Shown here: positions 1 through 11,595 of the stretch, one piece after another | How the letters are laid out: every line of letters starts with the position of its first letter | How positions within the stretch are numbered: position 1 is the first letter of the stretch | Assembly: GCA_023053685.1 (NCBI GenBank) | Contig: JALIGW010000026.1 | Span: 5,545,684 to 5,609,683 of the forward strand | DNA: 64,000 nt | Source: Diadophis punctatus similis | Taxonomy: Eukaryota > Chordata > Lepidosauria > Squamata > Dipsadidae | Direction: 5' to 3' | The notes under the pieces: generated by a model | Told to the model about the DNA's origin: nothing | What the model saw: the letters and a program-made list of their open reading frames with translations, nothing else | Databases searched by the model: none | Made by a program: the position numbers and the translations under genes

Positions 1-1466
1 TTCCTTCCTTCCTTCCTTCCTTCCTTCCTTCCTTCCTTCCTTCCATCCTTCCTTCCCATGGTAGCATAGTGGTTAGAATGCCGTATTGCAGGCTGACTCT
101 GTAAACCGCTTAGAGAGGGCTGTAAAAACACTGTGAAGCGGTATATAAGTCTAAGTGTTATTGCTATTCCTTCCTTCCTTCCTTCCTTCCTTCCTTCCTT
201 CCTTCCTTCCTTCCTTCCTTCCTTCCTTCCTTCCTTCCTTCCTTCCTTCCTTCCTTCCTTCCCATGGTAGCATAGTGGTTAGAATGCCGTATTGCAGGCT
301 GACTCTGTAAACCGCTTAGAGAGGGCTGTAAAAACACTGTGAAGCGGTATATAAGTCTAAGTGATATTGCTATTCCTTCCTTCCTTCCTTCCTTCCTTCC
401 TTCCTTCCTTCCTTCCTTCCTTCCTTCCTTCCTTCCTTCCTTCCTTCCTTCCTTCCTTCCTTCCCATGGTAGCATAGTGGTTAGAATGCCGTATTGCAGG
501 CTGACTCTGTAAACCGCTTAGAGAGGGCTGTAAAAACACTGTGAAGCGGTATATAAGTCTAAGTGTTATTGCTATTCCTTCCTTCCTTCCTTCCTTCCTT
601 CCTTCCTTCCTTCCTTCCTTCCTTCCTTCCTTCCTTCCTTCCTTCCTTCCTTCCTTCCTTCCTTCCTTCCTTCCCATGGTAGCATAGTGGTTAGAATGCC
701 GTATTGCAGGCTGACTCTGTAAACCGCTTAGAGAGGGCTGTAAAAACACTGTGAAGCGGTATATAAGTCTAAGTGTTATTGCTATTCCTTCCTTCCTTCC
801 TTCCTTCCTTCCTTCCTTCCTTCCTTCCTTCCTTCCTTCCTTCCTTCCTTCCTTCCTTCCTTCCATCCTTCCTTCCCATGGTAGCATAGTGGTTAGAATG
901 CCGTATTGCAGGCTGACTCTGTAAACCGCTTAGAGAGGGCTGTAAAAACACTGTGAAGCGGTATATAAGTCTAAGTGTTATTGCTATTCCTTCCTTCCTT
1001 CCTTCCTTCCTTCCTTCCTTCCTTCCTTCCTTCCTTCCTTCCTTCCTTCCTTCCTTCCTTCCTTCCTTCCTTCCATCCTTCCTTCCCATGGTAGCATAGT
1101 GGTTAGAATGCCGTATTGCAGGCTGACTCTGTAAACCGCTTAGAGAGGGCTGTAAAAACACTGTGAAGCGGTATATAAGTCTAAGTGATATTGCTATTCC
1201 TTCCTTCCTTCCTTCCTTCCTTCCTTCCTTCCTTCCTTCCTTCCTTCCTTCCTTCCTTCCTTCCTTCCTTCCCATGGTAGCATAGTGGTTAGAATGCCGT
1301 ATTGCAGGCTGACTCTGTAAACCGCTTAGAGAGGGCTGTAAAAACACTGTGAAGCGGTATATAAGTCTAAGTGTTATTGCTATTCCTTCCTTCCTTCCTT
1401 CCTTCCTTCCTTCCTTCCTTCCTTCCTTCCTTCCTTCCTTCCTTCCTTCCTTCCTTCCTTCCTTCC
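1..1466. repeat. Composite tandem array: truncated SINE core plus (TTCC)n
   Basis: Seven copies of a unit made of a ~112-bp core and a TTCC microsatellite. Cores start with CATGGTAGCATAGTGG at 57, 263, 465, 675, 877, 1087 and 1273, giving periods of 206, 202, 210, 202, 210 and 186 bp. The core joins the A-box part of a snake tRNA-derived SINE (GTAGCATAGTGGTTAGAATG) directly to the SINE 3' tail (CTCTGTAAACCGCTTAGAGAG); the middle, including the B box, is missing. Units 2 and 6 share the variant AAGTGATATTG where the others have AAGTGTTATTG. Long Glu/Gly/Arg/Lys reading frames here are artefacts of the repeat. Confidence 0.9.
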
Positions 1467-2055
1467 TGCGGGGGAGTCAATTTTGCAAAGCTTGAAGCAG
1501 AGAAATTATGCTGCCTCTCTGATTCATTCTCCCAGCATCTTCCTTGGTCACTTTCTCTCACTTGTTGTTGGAGGGAAATCTGGCTATTTCCTTTTTTTTC
1601 TTTTCTTCCCCCGCTGTGATTTACTTCTGCCAAATTCAAGGTCCGAAAGGCATTTCTCTTTGGGAATGTAAGTGCCACGAAAGCGTGGCTCCAACCCCGT
1701 GGCTTTCTCCTTCTCTTCAGTTGTGGCAACTTGCAGTGAACACCAAAGCAGTGAAAGGTGGATGCAATTAGGTTCCAAAGACAGGACAGTGCGGTGGAGA
1801 AATGAAGAGGACAGCGATAAGCTGAGACAAGAGGCTGAAGGATAAGGCTTTTCGAAAACCAGGGCTATAAAGCTCAGTACTGTTTTTGTCAGGGATAACC
1901 CACAGTTCTAAAATTTCTCTTGAGTGTTGAATAAAAGAAAGAGAGAAAGAAAACAGATGCCTGGAAGATTGAAAATTCAAATCCAGCCATTCTGGGAAAA
2001 GATTTTAACACTTGATTCTAGGTAATTCAGGATGAATGAGCTAAGATTTATAGTC
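1467..2055. other. NIBAN2 intron, no gene seen
   Basis: Low-repeat intronic sequence upstream of the first visible NIBAN2 exon. I see no exon, RNA gene or recognisable mobile element. Confidence 0.5.
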
Positions 2056-2816
2056 CTTTCCTCCTCCTCCTCCTCCTCCTCCTCCTCCTCCTCCTCCTCC
2101 TCCTCCTCCCTCCTCCCTCCTCCCTCCTTCTTATTCTTCTCTTCCGCCCTCCTCCTTTCTCCTCCCTCCATTCTTCCTTTTCTCATTCTATTTCTTCTCT
2201 TCTTCTGCCCTCCTCCTCCTCCTCTGTTCTTCCTTCTTCTCATTCTTATTCTTCTTATTCTTCTCTTCTGCCCTCCTCCTTTCTCCTTCCTCCATTCTTT
2301 CCTTTTTCTCATTCTATTTCTTCTCTCCTTCTGCCCTTCTCCTCCTCCTCCTCCTCCTCCATTCTTCCTTCTTCTCATTCTTATTCTTCTTATTCTTCTC
2401 TTCTGCCCTCCTCCTCCCCCTTCCTCCTCCTCCTCCTCCTCTGTTCTTCCTTCTTCTCATTCTTATTCTTCTTATTCTTCTCTTCCGCACTCCTCCTCCT
2501 CCTCCTTCTTTTTTCCTTCATCTCATTCTTATTCTTCTTATTCTTCTCTTCTGCCCTCCTCCTTTCTCCTTCCTCCATTCTTCTTTTTCTCATTCTATTT
2601 CTTCTCTTCTTCAGCCCTCCTCCTCCTCTTCCTCCTCCTCCGTTCTTCCTTCTTCTCATTCTTATTCTTCTAATTCTTTTCTTCTGCCCTCCTCCTCCTC
2701 CTCCCCCTTCCTCCTCCTCCTTTCTTCCTTCATCTCATTCTTATTCTTCTAATTCTTCTCTTCCTTTGCCCTTCTCCTTCTCCTCCACTTCCTCCACTTC
2801 CTCCTCCACCACCACT
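2056..2816. repeat. Polypyrimidine TCC/TTC minisatellite
   Basis: About 760 bp with almost no purines on the + strand. (TCC)n blocks alternate with a recurring motif of the type TTCTCATTCTTATTCTTCTT followed by CTGCCCTCCTCC, repeated about every 100-130 bp. It ends 170 bp before a NIBAN2 exon. The long Ser/Leu/Phe and Glu/Arg frames are composition artefacts. Confidence 0.9.
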
Positions 2817-2987
2817 TCAGGTGTCAATGGAGAGATGTCTATCATAGACCTTGTTTTTTTGAGGGTGATCTTTGGACAGAAATCTTCTCAGCTGTGTCTG
2901 AATTCATTGCATGGGGTTGCATTCTTAGAAGTCTCAAAGTGGGGGTGAAATAACTTTAGCTGCCTGTTTCTGCTTCGCTCCTGCCAG

Positions 2988-3103
2988 GAATTCCAGAAGA
3001 GTCCAAAGTTGAGGCTCCTGCATTCACGGACGCTGTGCGGATGTATCGCCAGTCAAAGGAGCAATACGGCACCTGGGACATGCTTTGTGGCAACGAAGCC
3101 CAG
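2988..3103 (+). CDS. NIBAN2: NIBAN2 exon (first visible; GIPEESK... segment)
   Basis: NIBAN2 (FAM129B, MINERVA) is a PH-domain cytoplasmic scaffold at cell junctions, a target of ERK signalling that limits apoptosis. This 116-bp exon begins after CTGCCAG with two bases completing a Gly codon and reads IPEESKVEAPAFTDAVRMYR and onward to GNEAQ, then GTGAGT. The match to human NIBAN2 just after its PH domain is near identical. The PH-domain exons are not in the window; the visible upstream 2.9 kb holds only repeats and unremarkable intron. Upstream intron phase is 1 and the downstream one is phase 0. The stretch distinguishes NIBAN2 from NIBAN1/3 by overall similarity from memory. Confidence 0.95.
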
Positions 3104-3302
3104 GTGAGTTACGTATTTGGAAAGCCTTAGCTCTGAGTTTCAGGGTGGTTGGGGTGGGCTAGATGGCTTCTGAAGCCCTCTGACTTAAATGCATGCCATT
3201 TTGAATACTTTTAAATGATTAGGAAAAGGAAGCTCGGATTGATGAACTGCTGGCCAATTTTCCTTGTACTGTTGGAACAGTTGAGTAGACAAGAGTTGTG
3301 TT

Positions 3303-3402
3303 NNNNNNNNNNNNNNNNNNNNNNNNNNNNNNNNNNNNNNNNNNNNNNNNNNNNNNNNNNNNNNNNNNNNNNNNNNNNNNNNNNNNNNNNNNNNNNNNNN
3401 NN
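3303..3402. other. Assembly gap (100 N)
   Basis: Exactly 100 N, a conventional unknown-length scaffold gap, inside the 508-bp intron between two NIBAN2 exons. The true intron length is therefore unknown. Confidence 0.99.
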
Positions 3403-3611
3403 AGGGAAGTAGGATAGGGGAAAGGAGAATCCTTGCCTTGTGGGCCTTCAGCATTTCATTTCCCAGATTTGACTCCTCTTCCTTCTAAGTGAGAAAGTTT
3501 GGGATGAGGGGAATGAAATAGTAAACCAATAATAAATAAAGCTGTCTGTGAAACAGCAGGCAAATGGGGATGTGGTTGTGACTGACAGGCTGTGATTCTT
3601 TTGTTGTCTAG

Positions 3612-3716
3612 ATTTTGAGCAACCTGGTGATGGAGGAGCTCCTGCCTGAGCTGAAGAATACGATTGGTCCCCGGCTGAAGGGCAAAGAGCAAGAGAAACA
3701 ACGGGCATGGATTCAG
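3612..3716 (+). CDS. NIBAN2: NIBAN2 exon (ILSNLVMEELLPELK segment)
   Basis: Exon of 105 bp, exactly 35 codons, bounded by TCTAG and GTAGGG. It reads ILSNLVMEELLPELKNTIGP and continues to RAWIQ, colinear with human NIBAN2 in the helical region following the PH domain. Both flanking introns are phase 0. The frame is intact. Confidence 0.95.
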
Positions 3717-3773
3717 GTAGGGACCATCTTGTGTTGAATGAACCTTGGGGAAGTCGCTGCTAGAAGGTACAAT

Positions 3774-4578
3774 GGAGGAGAGGGAGAGAGAGGGAGGGAG
3801 GGTGGGAGAAAAAGAGGAGAATGAGAATATAGAGAAGGAAGAGGAGATGGAGAAGGAGAAGGAGAACGAGAGAAGATAGGGAAGGAGAAAATGAAGAAGG
3901 AAAATGAGAAGAGAAGAAGGGGAAGATGGAGAAGGAGGAGAAGATAGAGAAGGAAAAGGGGAAGGAGAAAGAGAAGATAGAGGAGAAGATTGATAAGGAG
4001 GTGAAGATAGATGAGAAGGAGAAGATTGATAAGAGGAGAAAGGGGAGAAGGGGGGAAGATAGAGAAGGAGGATAGAGAAGAAAAAGGGGAAGGAAAATGA
4101 GAAGATAGAGAAGGAGAAGAGTTATAAGGAGGTGAAGATAGATCAGGAGAAGATAGAGAAGGAGAAAATGAAGAAGGAAAATGAGAAAGAAGAAGGGAAG
4201 ATGGAGAAGGATATGGATAGATAAGGAGAAAGGGGAAGATAGAGAAGGAGGAGGAGATAGAGAAGGAAAAAGAGAAGGAGAAGATAGAGAAGATTGATAA
4301 GGAGATGAAGATAGATGAGAAGGAGAACGAGAAGGAGAAGGAGGAGAAGATTGATAAGGAAGAGGAGGAAAGGGGAGAAGGGGAAGATAGAGAAGGAGGA
4401 TAAGATAGAGAAGGAAAAGGGGAAGGAAAAAGAGAAGAGAAGATAAAGAAGGAAAAGATTGATAAGGAGGTGAAGATAGATAAGGAGAAGGAGAATATAG
4501 AGAAGGAGAAAACAGATAAGAAAGAGGAGGAGAAAGAGGAAAAGAAGACAACAGATAAGGAGAAGGGAGAAGAGATTG
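3774..4578. repeat. Polypurine GA-rich minisatellite
   Basis: About 800 bp of nearly pure purine on the + strand, built from degenerate GAGAAGGAGAAGATAGAGAAGG-like units with GATTGATAAGGAGGTGAAGA variants. It lies just after an exon in NIBAN2. Unlike most other long R/Y tracts here, the purines are on the transcribed-sense strand. Confidence 0.9.
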
Positions 4579-5340
4579 GATCTAGTATGGAAATTCTTCT
4601 TATTCTTATGGCCTAAATTTTATAACGCTCCACCCAAACTCCTCTCGTCGTTCGGCTTCTTCCGTGTGGCCGCAATGATGACCGGGGACATTTGGTTCCT
4701 GCCACTTTGCTTGGGTGTTCTCTCCTCCCGTAGGATTTTTTCCTCTCTCTAAAGTTCATTTTTGCACTTTTGCAAAGCTTGGAGTTAGGCCAAGCCCGGG
4801 AAAAATCTCCCTCTTTGTGCCCAGTTGCTGACATTTTCCACATTGGCAGTGAACGAAATCGTGGCAGCAGTGTGGGAATCTGGGACTTCCCTTGTGCTGT
4901 TTGCCAGAGGCTAATGACTCTGCTCTAAATATTTATTTGCCTGATGTCAGGTGCATGAAATATGCCTGAGATAAATTACTGCTATTGTTTATTCAATTTA
5001 CAAACTTATTGTTTTGCCCAGAGGTTTGAATACTAACGACAGAATACGTTATTATTCTGGTCTCTTCCTCAACCTTTGGAGAACCCAACCTCGTTTCTTT
5101 GCGTTCCATTTGTAAGTGACTAGTCCTCTTGACTGCAAAAGTGAGCTCACCATCGTGGGCTGGGCCACCCTGAGCAGGAGGGCTGCGAATTCCAGAAGCA
5201 GAGAGTCATCTGGGAGGAAGATGTAGTTCTGCTGAAACTAGCAGGAAATCTTTTCCATCCTTGAAATATCGTGGTGTAGAAATCTTGTGCCCGCATAGTT
5301 GCCCCTGTTCAATTTTTTCAATTTTTAATGTGACTTTTTT
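4579..5340. other. NIBAN2 intron, no gene seen
   Basis: Ordinary intronic sequence of mixed composition with no exon-like reading frame and no repeat family that I recognise. Confidence 0.5.
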
Positions 5341-6209
<869 letters not shown>

Positions 6210-6210
<1 letters not shown>

Positions 6211-7111
6211 TTGCAGACTGATGTCACTGCAGGCTTTTGATTTTGTAAAACAAGGAGTCTCGGTTTTTTAATTTTGTTTATGTGTGGGTGTCGTTAGGCA
6301 TAACCTCATTTCGGTATAAAAATTCTTCTTCTTTTTCCCTCCCTGCCTTTTTCAAAAAAACAAAAACCTGCTCCGGCACACCTTTCTATATTTATTTGAT
6401 CAATATCTGGGGCTGCCTGCCAGGTACAAAACTCAAATAAACCTAACCTTCCAGCCAGCTTCCCTATTGGAACACCTTGAGGTCTAAAAGCATCATCCAA
6501 GAAATGTCTTTGAAAAAGACGATCAGGTGACGACGATAAGGAGCCAGAAACAGGCTTTGTGGGTTTCAATGTATAGCTATTGGGTGTCCAGTCTCCATCT
6601 ATATTTAGCTTTTAGTTCACAGGGAGATAATTCTGTCTCAAAATGTCAGGCTTTTTGTGGTGGTGGGGAAATAAACGCATTCCTTAAAAAGATAAATATT
6701 GCCATGTGAGCCGTTGTAAAAATTGCCAACACAGAATCCTACTTTTAAAAGCAAATATTCAGCTCTCGGTGTTTGCATTGTAGCGTTGTCTTCCAGGGCA
6801 CCGATTTCTCTCAGCGATGAAAGAAACCCTGTCTTTTTAATAAACCTCCCCGTTTTCTTGCCCAGGACTTCTTCCCATAATATACAGTATACTGTACACA
6901 TTTCTAGATTATATGCCAAGGCTGTCTGTGGGGTGGGTGGATCCTGCAGGGAAGCCAAGAAAAGCAAGACTTTTGAGCTGGCTTTCCTGGAAAATTTAAC
7001 TTTTTCTAATGTCGATGGTTTCTATGAAAACTGGTGTTTGCTTGAAACTTTAGAAAGAAGTGAAGACGAAAAGGATAGCTGATCTGATGTATACAATTCA
7101 CAATACCAGCA
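6210..7111. other. NIBAN2 intron, no gene seen
   Basis: Mixed-composition intron. Frames of up to 119 codons exist but show no family resemblance and no matching splice signals. Confidence 0.5.
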
Positions 7112-8110
7112 TGCTTAGACCCTTCCTTCCTCCCTTCCTTCCTCCCTCCCTCCCTTCCTCCCTCCCTCCCTTCCTTCCTTCCTTTCCTTCTCCTATAACT
7201 CTTCCTTTCTTCCTTCTCATTAATGTCATCCTCTTTCCCTCCTTCCTTCTCTCCTTCCTCTCTTTCCTTCCTTCGCTCCCTCCCCTTCCTCCCTCCCTTC
7301 CTCCTCTCATACCTGTCACCTTCCTTCCTTCCATCCATCATTCCTATCTCTTTCTTTCCTTTCATCCCTCCTTCCTTCCTTCCTTCCTTCCTTCCTTCCT
7401 TCCTTCCTTCCTTCCTTCCTTCCTTCCTTCCTTTTCTTTCCCTATAACTCTTCCTTTCTTCATTCTCATTCATGTCATCCTCTTTCCCTCCTTCCTTCTC
7501 TCATTTCCTCTCTTTCCTTCCTTCGCTCCCTCCCTCCTCCCTCCCTTCCTCCTCTCATTCCTGTCACCTTCCTTCCTTCCTTCCATCCATCATTCCTATC
7601 TCTTTCTTTCCTTTCATCCCTCCCTCCTTCCTTCCTTCCCTTCTCCCATATCCCTTCCGTTCTTTCTTCTCTCATTCATGTTTCCCTCCTTCCTTCCCTT
7701 CTCCCTCCCTCCCCTCCATTCCTTCCTTCCTTCCTTCCTTTCCTTCTCCTATAATTCTTCCTTTCTTCCTTCTCATTCATGTCATCCTCCTTCCCTCCTT
7801 CCTTCTGTCATTCCTCTCTTTCTTCCTTTGTTCCCTCCCTCCTCCCTTCTTCCTCCTCTCATTCCTGTCACCTTCCTTCCTTCTCTCATTCATATCTCCT
7901 TCCTTCCTTCCATCATTCCTATCTCTTTCTTTCCTTTCATCCCTCCATCCTTCCTTCCTTCCCTTCTTCCATATTCCTTCCTTTCTTTCTTCTCTCATGT
8001 CTCCCTCCTTCCTTCCCTTCTCCCTCCCTCCCTCCCTCCCTCCTTTCCTTCCTTCCTTCCTTCCTTCCTTCCTTCCTTCCTTCCTTCCTTCCTTCCTTCC
8101 TTCCTTCCTT
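7112..8110. repeat. Polypyrimidine TTCC array with higher-order unit
   Basis: A ~1-kb pyrimidine tract. Besides TTCC and TCCC runs it has a longer unit recognisable by CTATAACTCTTCC or CTATAATTCTTCC at ~7194, ~7442 and ~7750, each followed by a CATTCATGTCATCC- or CATTAATGTCATCC-type segment and a CTGTCACC/ATCATTCCTATCTC segment, so the period is about 250-310 bp. It lies 280 bp upstream of a NIBAN2 exon. Confidence 0.9.
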
Positions 8111-8391
8111 ACATTTTTATAACCTGTGGCTTATTCCAGGTTGAAGAACAGAACCGCCTTTCTATAAAATAAATATAAACATGGAATGTACAGTTTATAA
8201 CAAGTCTTCATTTATTTTTATTTTTCTTGTCCGATGAATGAGCCACCATTTTTGTTCGTTCGCTGCATTTCTTCGTTGTGTTTTGCTAGACCCCTCTCCT
8301 CCAAAAAAAAAAAAAAGAGTGATAAAGTTCCTTGTTTGGGTTGGCTGATCTCCTTTTTTCTTACAACCTTCAATTGTTCCCTTTTTGGTAG

Positions 8392-8554
8392 ATCTCGGAC
8401 GCCGTGTACAGGATGGTGTGCGACCAGGCGACCACCCATTACGATTCCTTAGTGGCAAAATGTGAGCTTCAGATCCCTGAAATGAAGAGTATCATCCGGA
8501 CGGACATGGATCAGATCATCCAATCCAAAGAACACCTGTCCAACAAAATCCGGG
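8392..8554 (+). CDS. NIBAN2: NIBAN2 exon (ISDAVYRMVCDQ segment)
   Basis: Exon of 163 bp between TTGGTAG and GTGAGT. It reads ISDAVYRMVCDQATTHYDSL and on to SKEHLSNKIR, matching the human helical region (ISDAVYHMV...SKEHLASKIR). The FRTDMDQII-type core is kept as IRTDMDQIIQSKEH. It ends with one base of the next codon (phase 1), completed as Ala by the following exon. Confidence 0.95.
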
Positions 8555-8619
8555 GTGAGTTATAGCAGTGAATTTTGACCGCTAATTGTGGGTTTTTCTT
8601 CCGGTTAATATCTGTTAGC

Positions 8620-8965
8620 TGTTCTGCCCCAGCTAAGCACGTAGCACAACACCCAGTTTGTACGAACTTATAATAACCACTACTAATAATGGTCTTAGCA
8701 GTGAATATGCATACACCAATCTACAAGCAGTCTTTTCTTGCCCACAACCAGCTGCTAATTAGTCGTCATTAACAGCTGGTATCAGTTCAAAGAGTCTTAG
8801 AGCCAAGAAGAGCAATTAGGTCTTGATATCTTACGGAGCTTCAGAGAGTTGGCAAAATGCCTAGAGGTAGTCCTTGATAATCCAAACCGAAGCAGAGAAA
8901 CAAAGTAGAAGTTTTTCAGACACGGAGCACACTATGACCAGATGGATTTCCAACGTTGTTTTCTG
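8620..8965 (+). repeat. Large inverted repeat, left arm
   Basis: This ~345-bp stretch reappears inverted at 9330-9678 with only scattered differences. Shared landmarks include CACAACACCCAGTTTGTAC, CTACAAGCAGTCTTTTCTTG and TTTTTCAGACACGGAGCAC. The 365-bp spacer contains a CR1 3' fragment. It may be a fold-back DNA element or two copies of one repeat in opposite orientation. Confidence 0.85.
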
Positions 8966-9028
8966 GACTGGTTACTCCAGAGTAGGTCTCCTTGGGAGTA
9001 AGACTTGGGGCTAATTTGAGAGCCAGAC

Positions 9029-9272
9029 AAGGAATAACGGATGGAAGCTGACCAAGGAGAGATTCAGCCTGGAAGTGAGGAGAAACTTTCTGACGGTGAG
9101 AGCGATCAACCAGTGGAACAGCTTGCCAGCGGAGGTTGTGAGAGCCCCAACACTTGCAACCTTCAAGGGGAGACTGGACTGCCATCTGTCTCAAATGGGG
9201 TAGGAACTCCTGCTTGAGCAGGGGGTTGGACTAGATGACCTACAAGGTCCCTTCCAACTCTAATAATAAATC
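9029..9272 (+). mobile_element. CR1 LINE 3' fragment
   Basis: Sense-oriented CR1 3' end: GGAAGCTGACCAAGGAGAG, CAACCAGTGGAACAGCTTGCC, then GGGGGTTGGACTAGATGACC and CCCTTCCAACTCTAATAATAAA. It sits in the spacer of the large inverted repeat. Confidence 0.9.
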
Positions 9273-9329
9273 TAATTGGCCACTCCCCTTGACTACTTAA
9301 GGACATCAGAGGCAGCTGAAAGGCTGCAG

Positions 9330-9678
9330 GAAACAACGTTTGGAAATCTGTCTGGTCTTCGTGTGCTCCGTGTCTGAAAAACTTCTACTTTGTTTCTCTA
9401 CTTCGGTTTGGATTATCAAGGACTACCTCTAGGTATTTTGCCAACTCTCTGAAGCTTCATAAGATATCAAGACGTAATTGCTCTTCTTTGCTTTAAGACT
9501 CTTTGAAACTGATACCAGTTGTTAATTAAGATTAATTAGCAGCTGGTTGCTTGCAAGAAAAGACTGCTTGTAGATTAGTGTGTGCATATTCACTGCTAAG
9601 ACGGTTATTAGTAGTGGTTATTAGATTAAATAAGTTTGTACAAACTGGGTGTTGTGTTACGTTATTAGCTGGAGCAGA
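9330..9678 (-). repeat. Large inverted repeat, right arm
   Basis: Reverse-complement partner of 8620-8965. The match runs from GGAAACAACGTTTGGAAATC on the inner side to GTTATTAGCTGGAGCAGAC at the outer side. Confidence 0.85.
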
Positions 9679-9689
9679 CATTATCCAAG

Positions 9690-10077
9690 AAGGTCGAACA
9701 TTATCGGGGGTCGGAAACGGGCCTGTTTTCGGTCTTCCAGTATTTCCGGTACGCCCGTTTTTTGCCCTCCTCAGGCCCTGGAAGCTTTCCTCGAGCCTCC
9801 AGGAGGGCGAAAATGGCCTCCCCTGGGCTCCGGAGGCTGGAAACAGGCCCATTTCCGTACTTCCGGTACTTCCAGTAGGCCCATTTTTCGCCCTCCCAGA
9901 GCCTCTGCGCAGACCCTGCACTTACCTGGCATCCAAAACGGGTCGCGTGGAGACTCCGGGGAGGGGAGAGGTGAGTGGGTCAGCCAGTCCTTGCAACTAC
10001 CGGTTCAGTGAACCAGATATAAAATTAACATCCGGTTCACCCGAACCAGTCCGAACCGGCTGAATCCCACTCCTGGA
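9690..10077. mobile_element. Probable hAT-like MITE, partial
   Basis: GC-rich segment that ends in CGGTTCACCCGAACCAGTCC and GAATCCCACTCCTGG, like the right end of the GAACCGG family of MITEs seen also at 15288, 33809 and 60270. The left terminal repeat and target duplication are not visible. It ends 43 bp before a NIBAN2 exon. Confidence 0.55.
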
Positions 10078-10120
10078 TAGCGGGTCTTAGTTGTCCTTCT
10101 ACTATTCTTCTACCCTCCAG

Positions 10121-10307
10121 CCTCCGTCTTCTCCAAAGCTGAGGTCTGTGTCCGGAATCATGTCCAACCTACATCAGTTCCATCTTGGAAGCCCTGATGA
10201 TTCCCACCAGCCAGGGCTTTACTGAAGTTCGGGAAATCTTTTTCAAGGACGTGACTGACATGAACATGAATATTGTCAACGAAGGAGGGATGGAGAAGCT
10301 GGGAGAG
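10121..10307 (+). CDS. NIBAN2: NIBAN2 exon with one missing base (frameshift)
   Basis: The exon runs from ACCCTCCAG to GTAAGG and encodes SVFSKAEVCVRNHVQP, then a frame change, then ISSILEALMIPTSQGFTEVR to EGGMEKLGE. The human equivalent reads RNHVQPYIPSILEAL with no break. At 10168-10170 the sequence has CCTACATC where CCTTACATC is expected, so one T of a TT pair is missing. Length is 187 bp; 188 would keep the phases (1 in, 0 out) used by its neighbours. Flanking exons are intact and splice sites are canonical, so a base-calling or assembly error is more likely than a real inactivation. As written, translation would stop shortly after (TGA within GCCCTGATG). Confidence 0.92.
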
Positions 10308-10571
10308 GTAAGGCAGATGTTGACGGGGACAAGGATGAGCAGACGGAGCCGTTCTTTTGGGTGGCAAAAAGTTGAGAGCCAACAATGTGTTGGAGGGAGA
10401 GTTGATCAAAATTGTCTTTTAAGAGGTCCATCCCTCCTCCCTCTTTTTATTTTTTGAAGGTCTCAAATGTAGGGATTGGAGTGGAGGAATCCTTAAAAAG
10501 AGCGTGTTTTGCCCTTAGCAAGAAAGATGTTGGACCTTCTAAATCTAAATCCTTTTCTTCCCCCAACTCAG

Positions 10572-10727
10572 TACATGGAGAAGCTTTCTCAGCTGGCTTT
10601 CCATCCCGTGAAGATGCAGTCCTGCTATGAGAAGATGGACCAGCTGAAGCTGGAAGGTCTCCAGCAGAGGTTTGATGTCTCCAGTGCCTCCGTGTTCAAG
10701 CAGCGTGCTCAAATCCTGATGAGGCAG
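10572..10727 (+). CDS. NIBAN2: NIBAN2 exon (YMEKLSQLAFHP segment)
   Basis: Exon of 156 bp (52 codons) between CAACTCAG and GTAAGG. It reads YMEKLSQLAFHPVKMQSCYE, then KMDQLKLEGLQQRFDVSSAS and VFKQRAQILMRQ, nearly identical to human NIBAN2. Phase 0 at both ends. Only 264 bp separate it from the previous exon. Confidence 0.95.
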
Positions 10728-10827
10728 GTAAGGAATGCTTTAAGAAAGAACTCACACCTGGCACCTACCACCAGCAAGACTAGGGAAAATATCAAATAAA
10801 ATTTCACCCTTATGTTGGAAATGTCAA

Positions 10828-10969
<142 letters not shown>

Positions 10970-10974
10970 TAGAG

Positions 10975-11131
10975 TGGAGTGGAGTGGAATGGAATGGAAT
11001 GGAATGGAATGGAATGGAATGGAATGGAATAGAATAGAATAGAATAGAATAGAATAGAATAGAATAGAATAGAATAGAATAGAATAGAATAGAATAGAAT
11101 AGAATAGAATAGAATAGAATAGAATAGAATA
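10975..11131. repeat. (GGAAT)n then (AGAAT)n pentamer array
   Basis: GGAGT/GGAAT pentamers change into a pure AGAAT run that abuts the 3' end of an antisense CR1 copy at 11132, as expected if the array grew from the LINE tail. Confidence 0.95.
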
Positions 11132-11595
11132 GGCTGGAAGGGATCTTGGAGGTCTTCTAGTCCAACCCCCTGCTTAGGCAGGAAACCTTACACCATTTCA
11201 GACAAATGGTTATCCAACATCTTCTTAAAAACGTCAAGTGTTGGAGCATTCACAACTTCTGGAGGCAAGCTGGTCCACTGGTTAATTGTTCCAACTGTCA
11301 GGAAATTCCTCCTTATTTCTAGGTTGCTTCTCTCCTTGATTAGTTTCCACCCATTGCTTCTTGTCCTGCCCTCAGGTGCTTTGGAGAATAGCTTGACTCC
11401 CTCTTCTTTGGGGCAGCCCCCTGAGATATTGGAACACTGCTATCATGTCTCCCCTAGTCCTTCTTTTCATTAAACTAGACATACCCAGTTCCTGCAACCG
11501 TTCTTCATATGTTTTAGCCTCCAGTCCCCTAATCATCTTTGTTGCTCTTCTCTGCACTCTTTCCAGAGTCTCAAACATCCTTTCTACATCGGTAC
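11132..11595 (-). mobile_element. CR1 LINE 3' end with reverse-transcriptase C-terminus
   Basis: On the - strand it encodes a CR1-type C-terminal segment ([51 protein letters not shown]), then the non-coding tail GGTTGGACTAGAAGACCTCC. It is 5'-truncated. Confidence 0.93.

Noticed and set aside
1..1466. Long reading frames rich in Lys-Glu-Gly-Arg, and the regular spacing as a possible CRISPR array
   Set aside because: The frames come from TTCC repeats on the opposite strand. The regularly spaced unit is a SINE piece in a vertebrate genome, with near-identical 'spacers' made of TTCC.
2032..2673. 213-codon Ser/Leu/Phe/Pro frame
   Set aside because: Pure polypyrimidine repeat; no splice context or family similarity. 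The same applies to frames at 3760-4551, 7060-8172, 13044-13772, 45497-46552 and 59151-59924.
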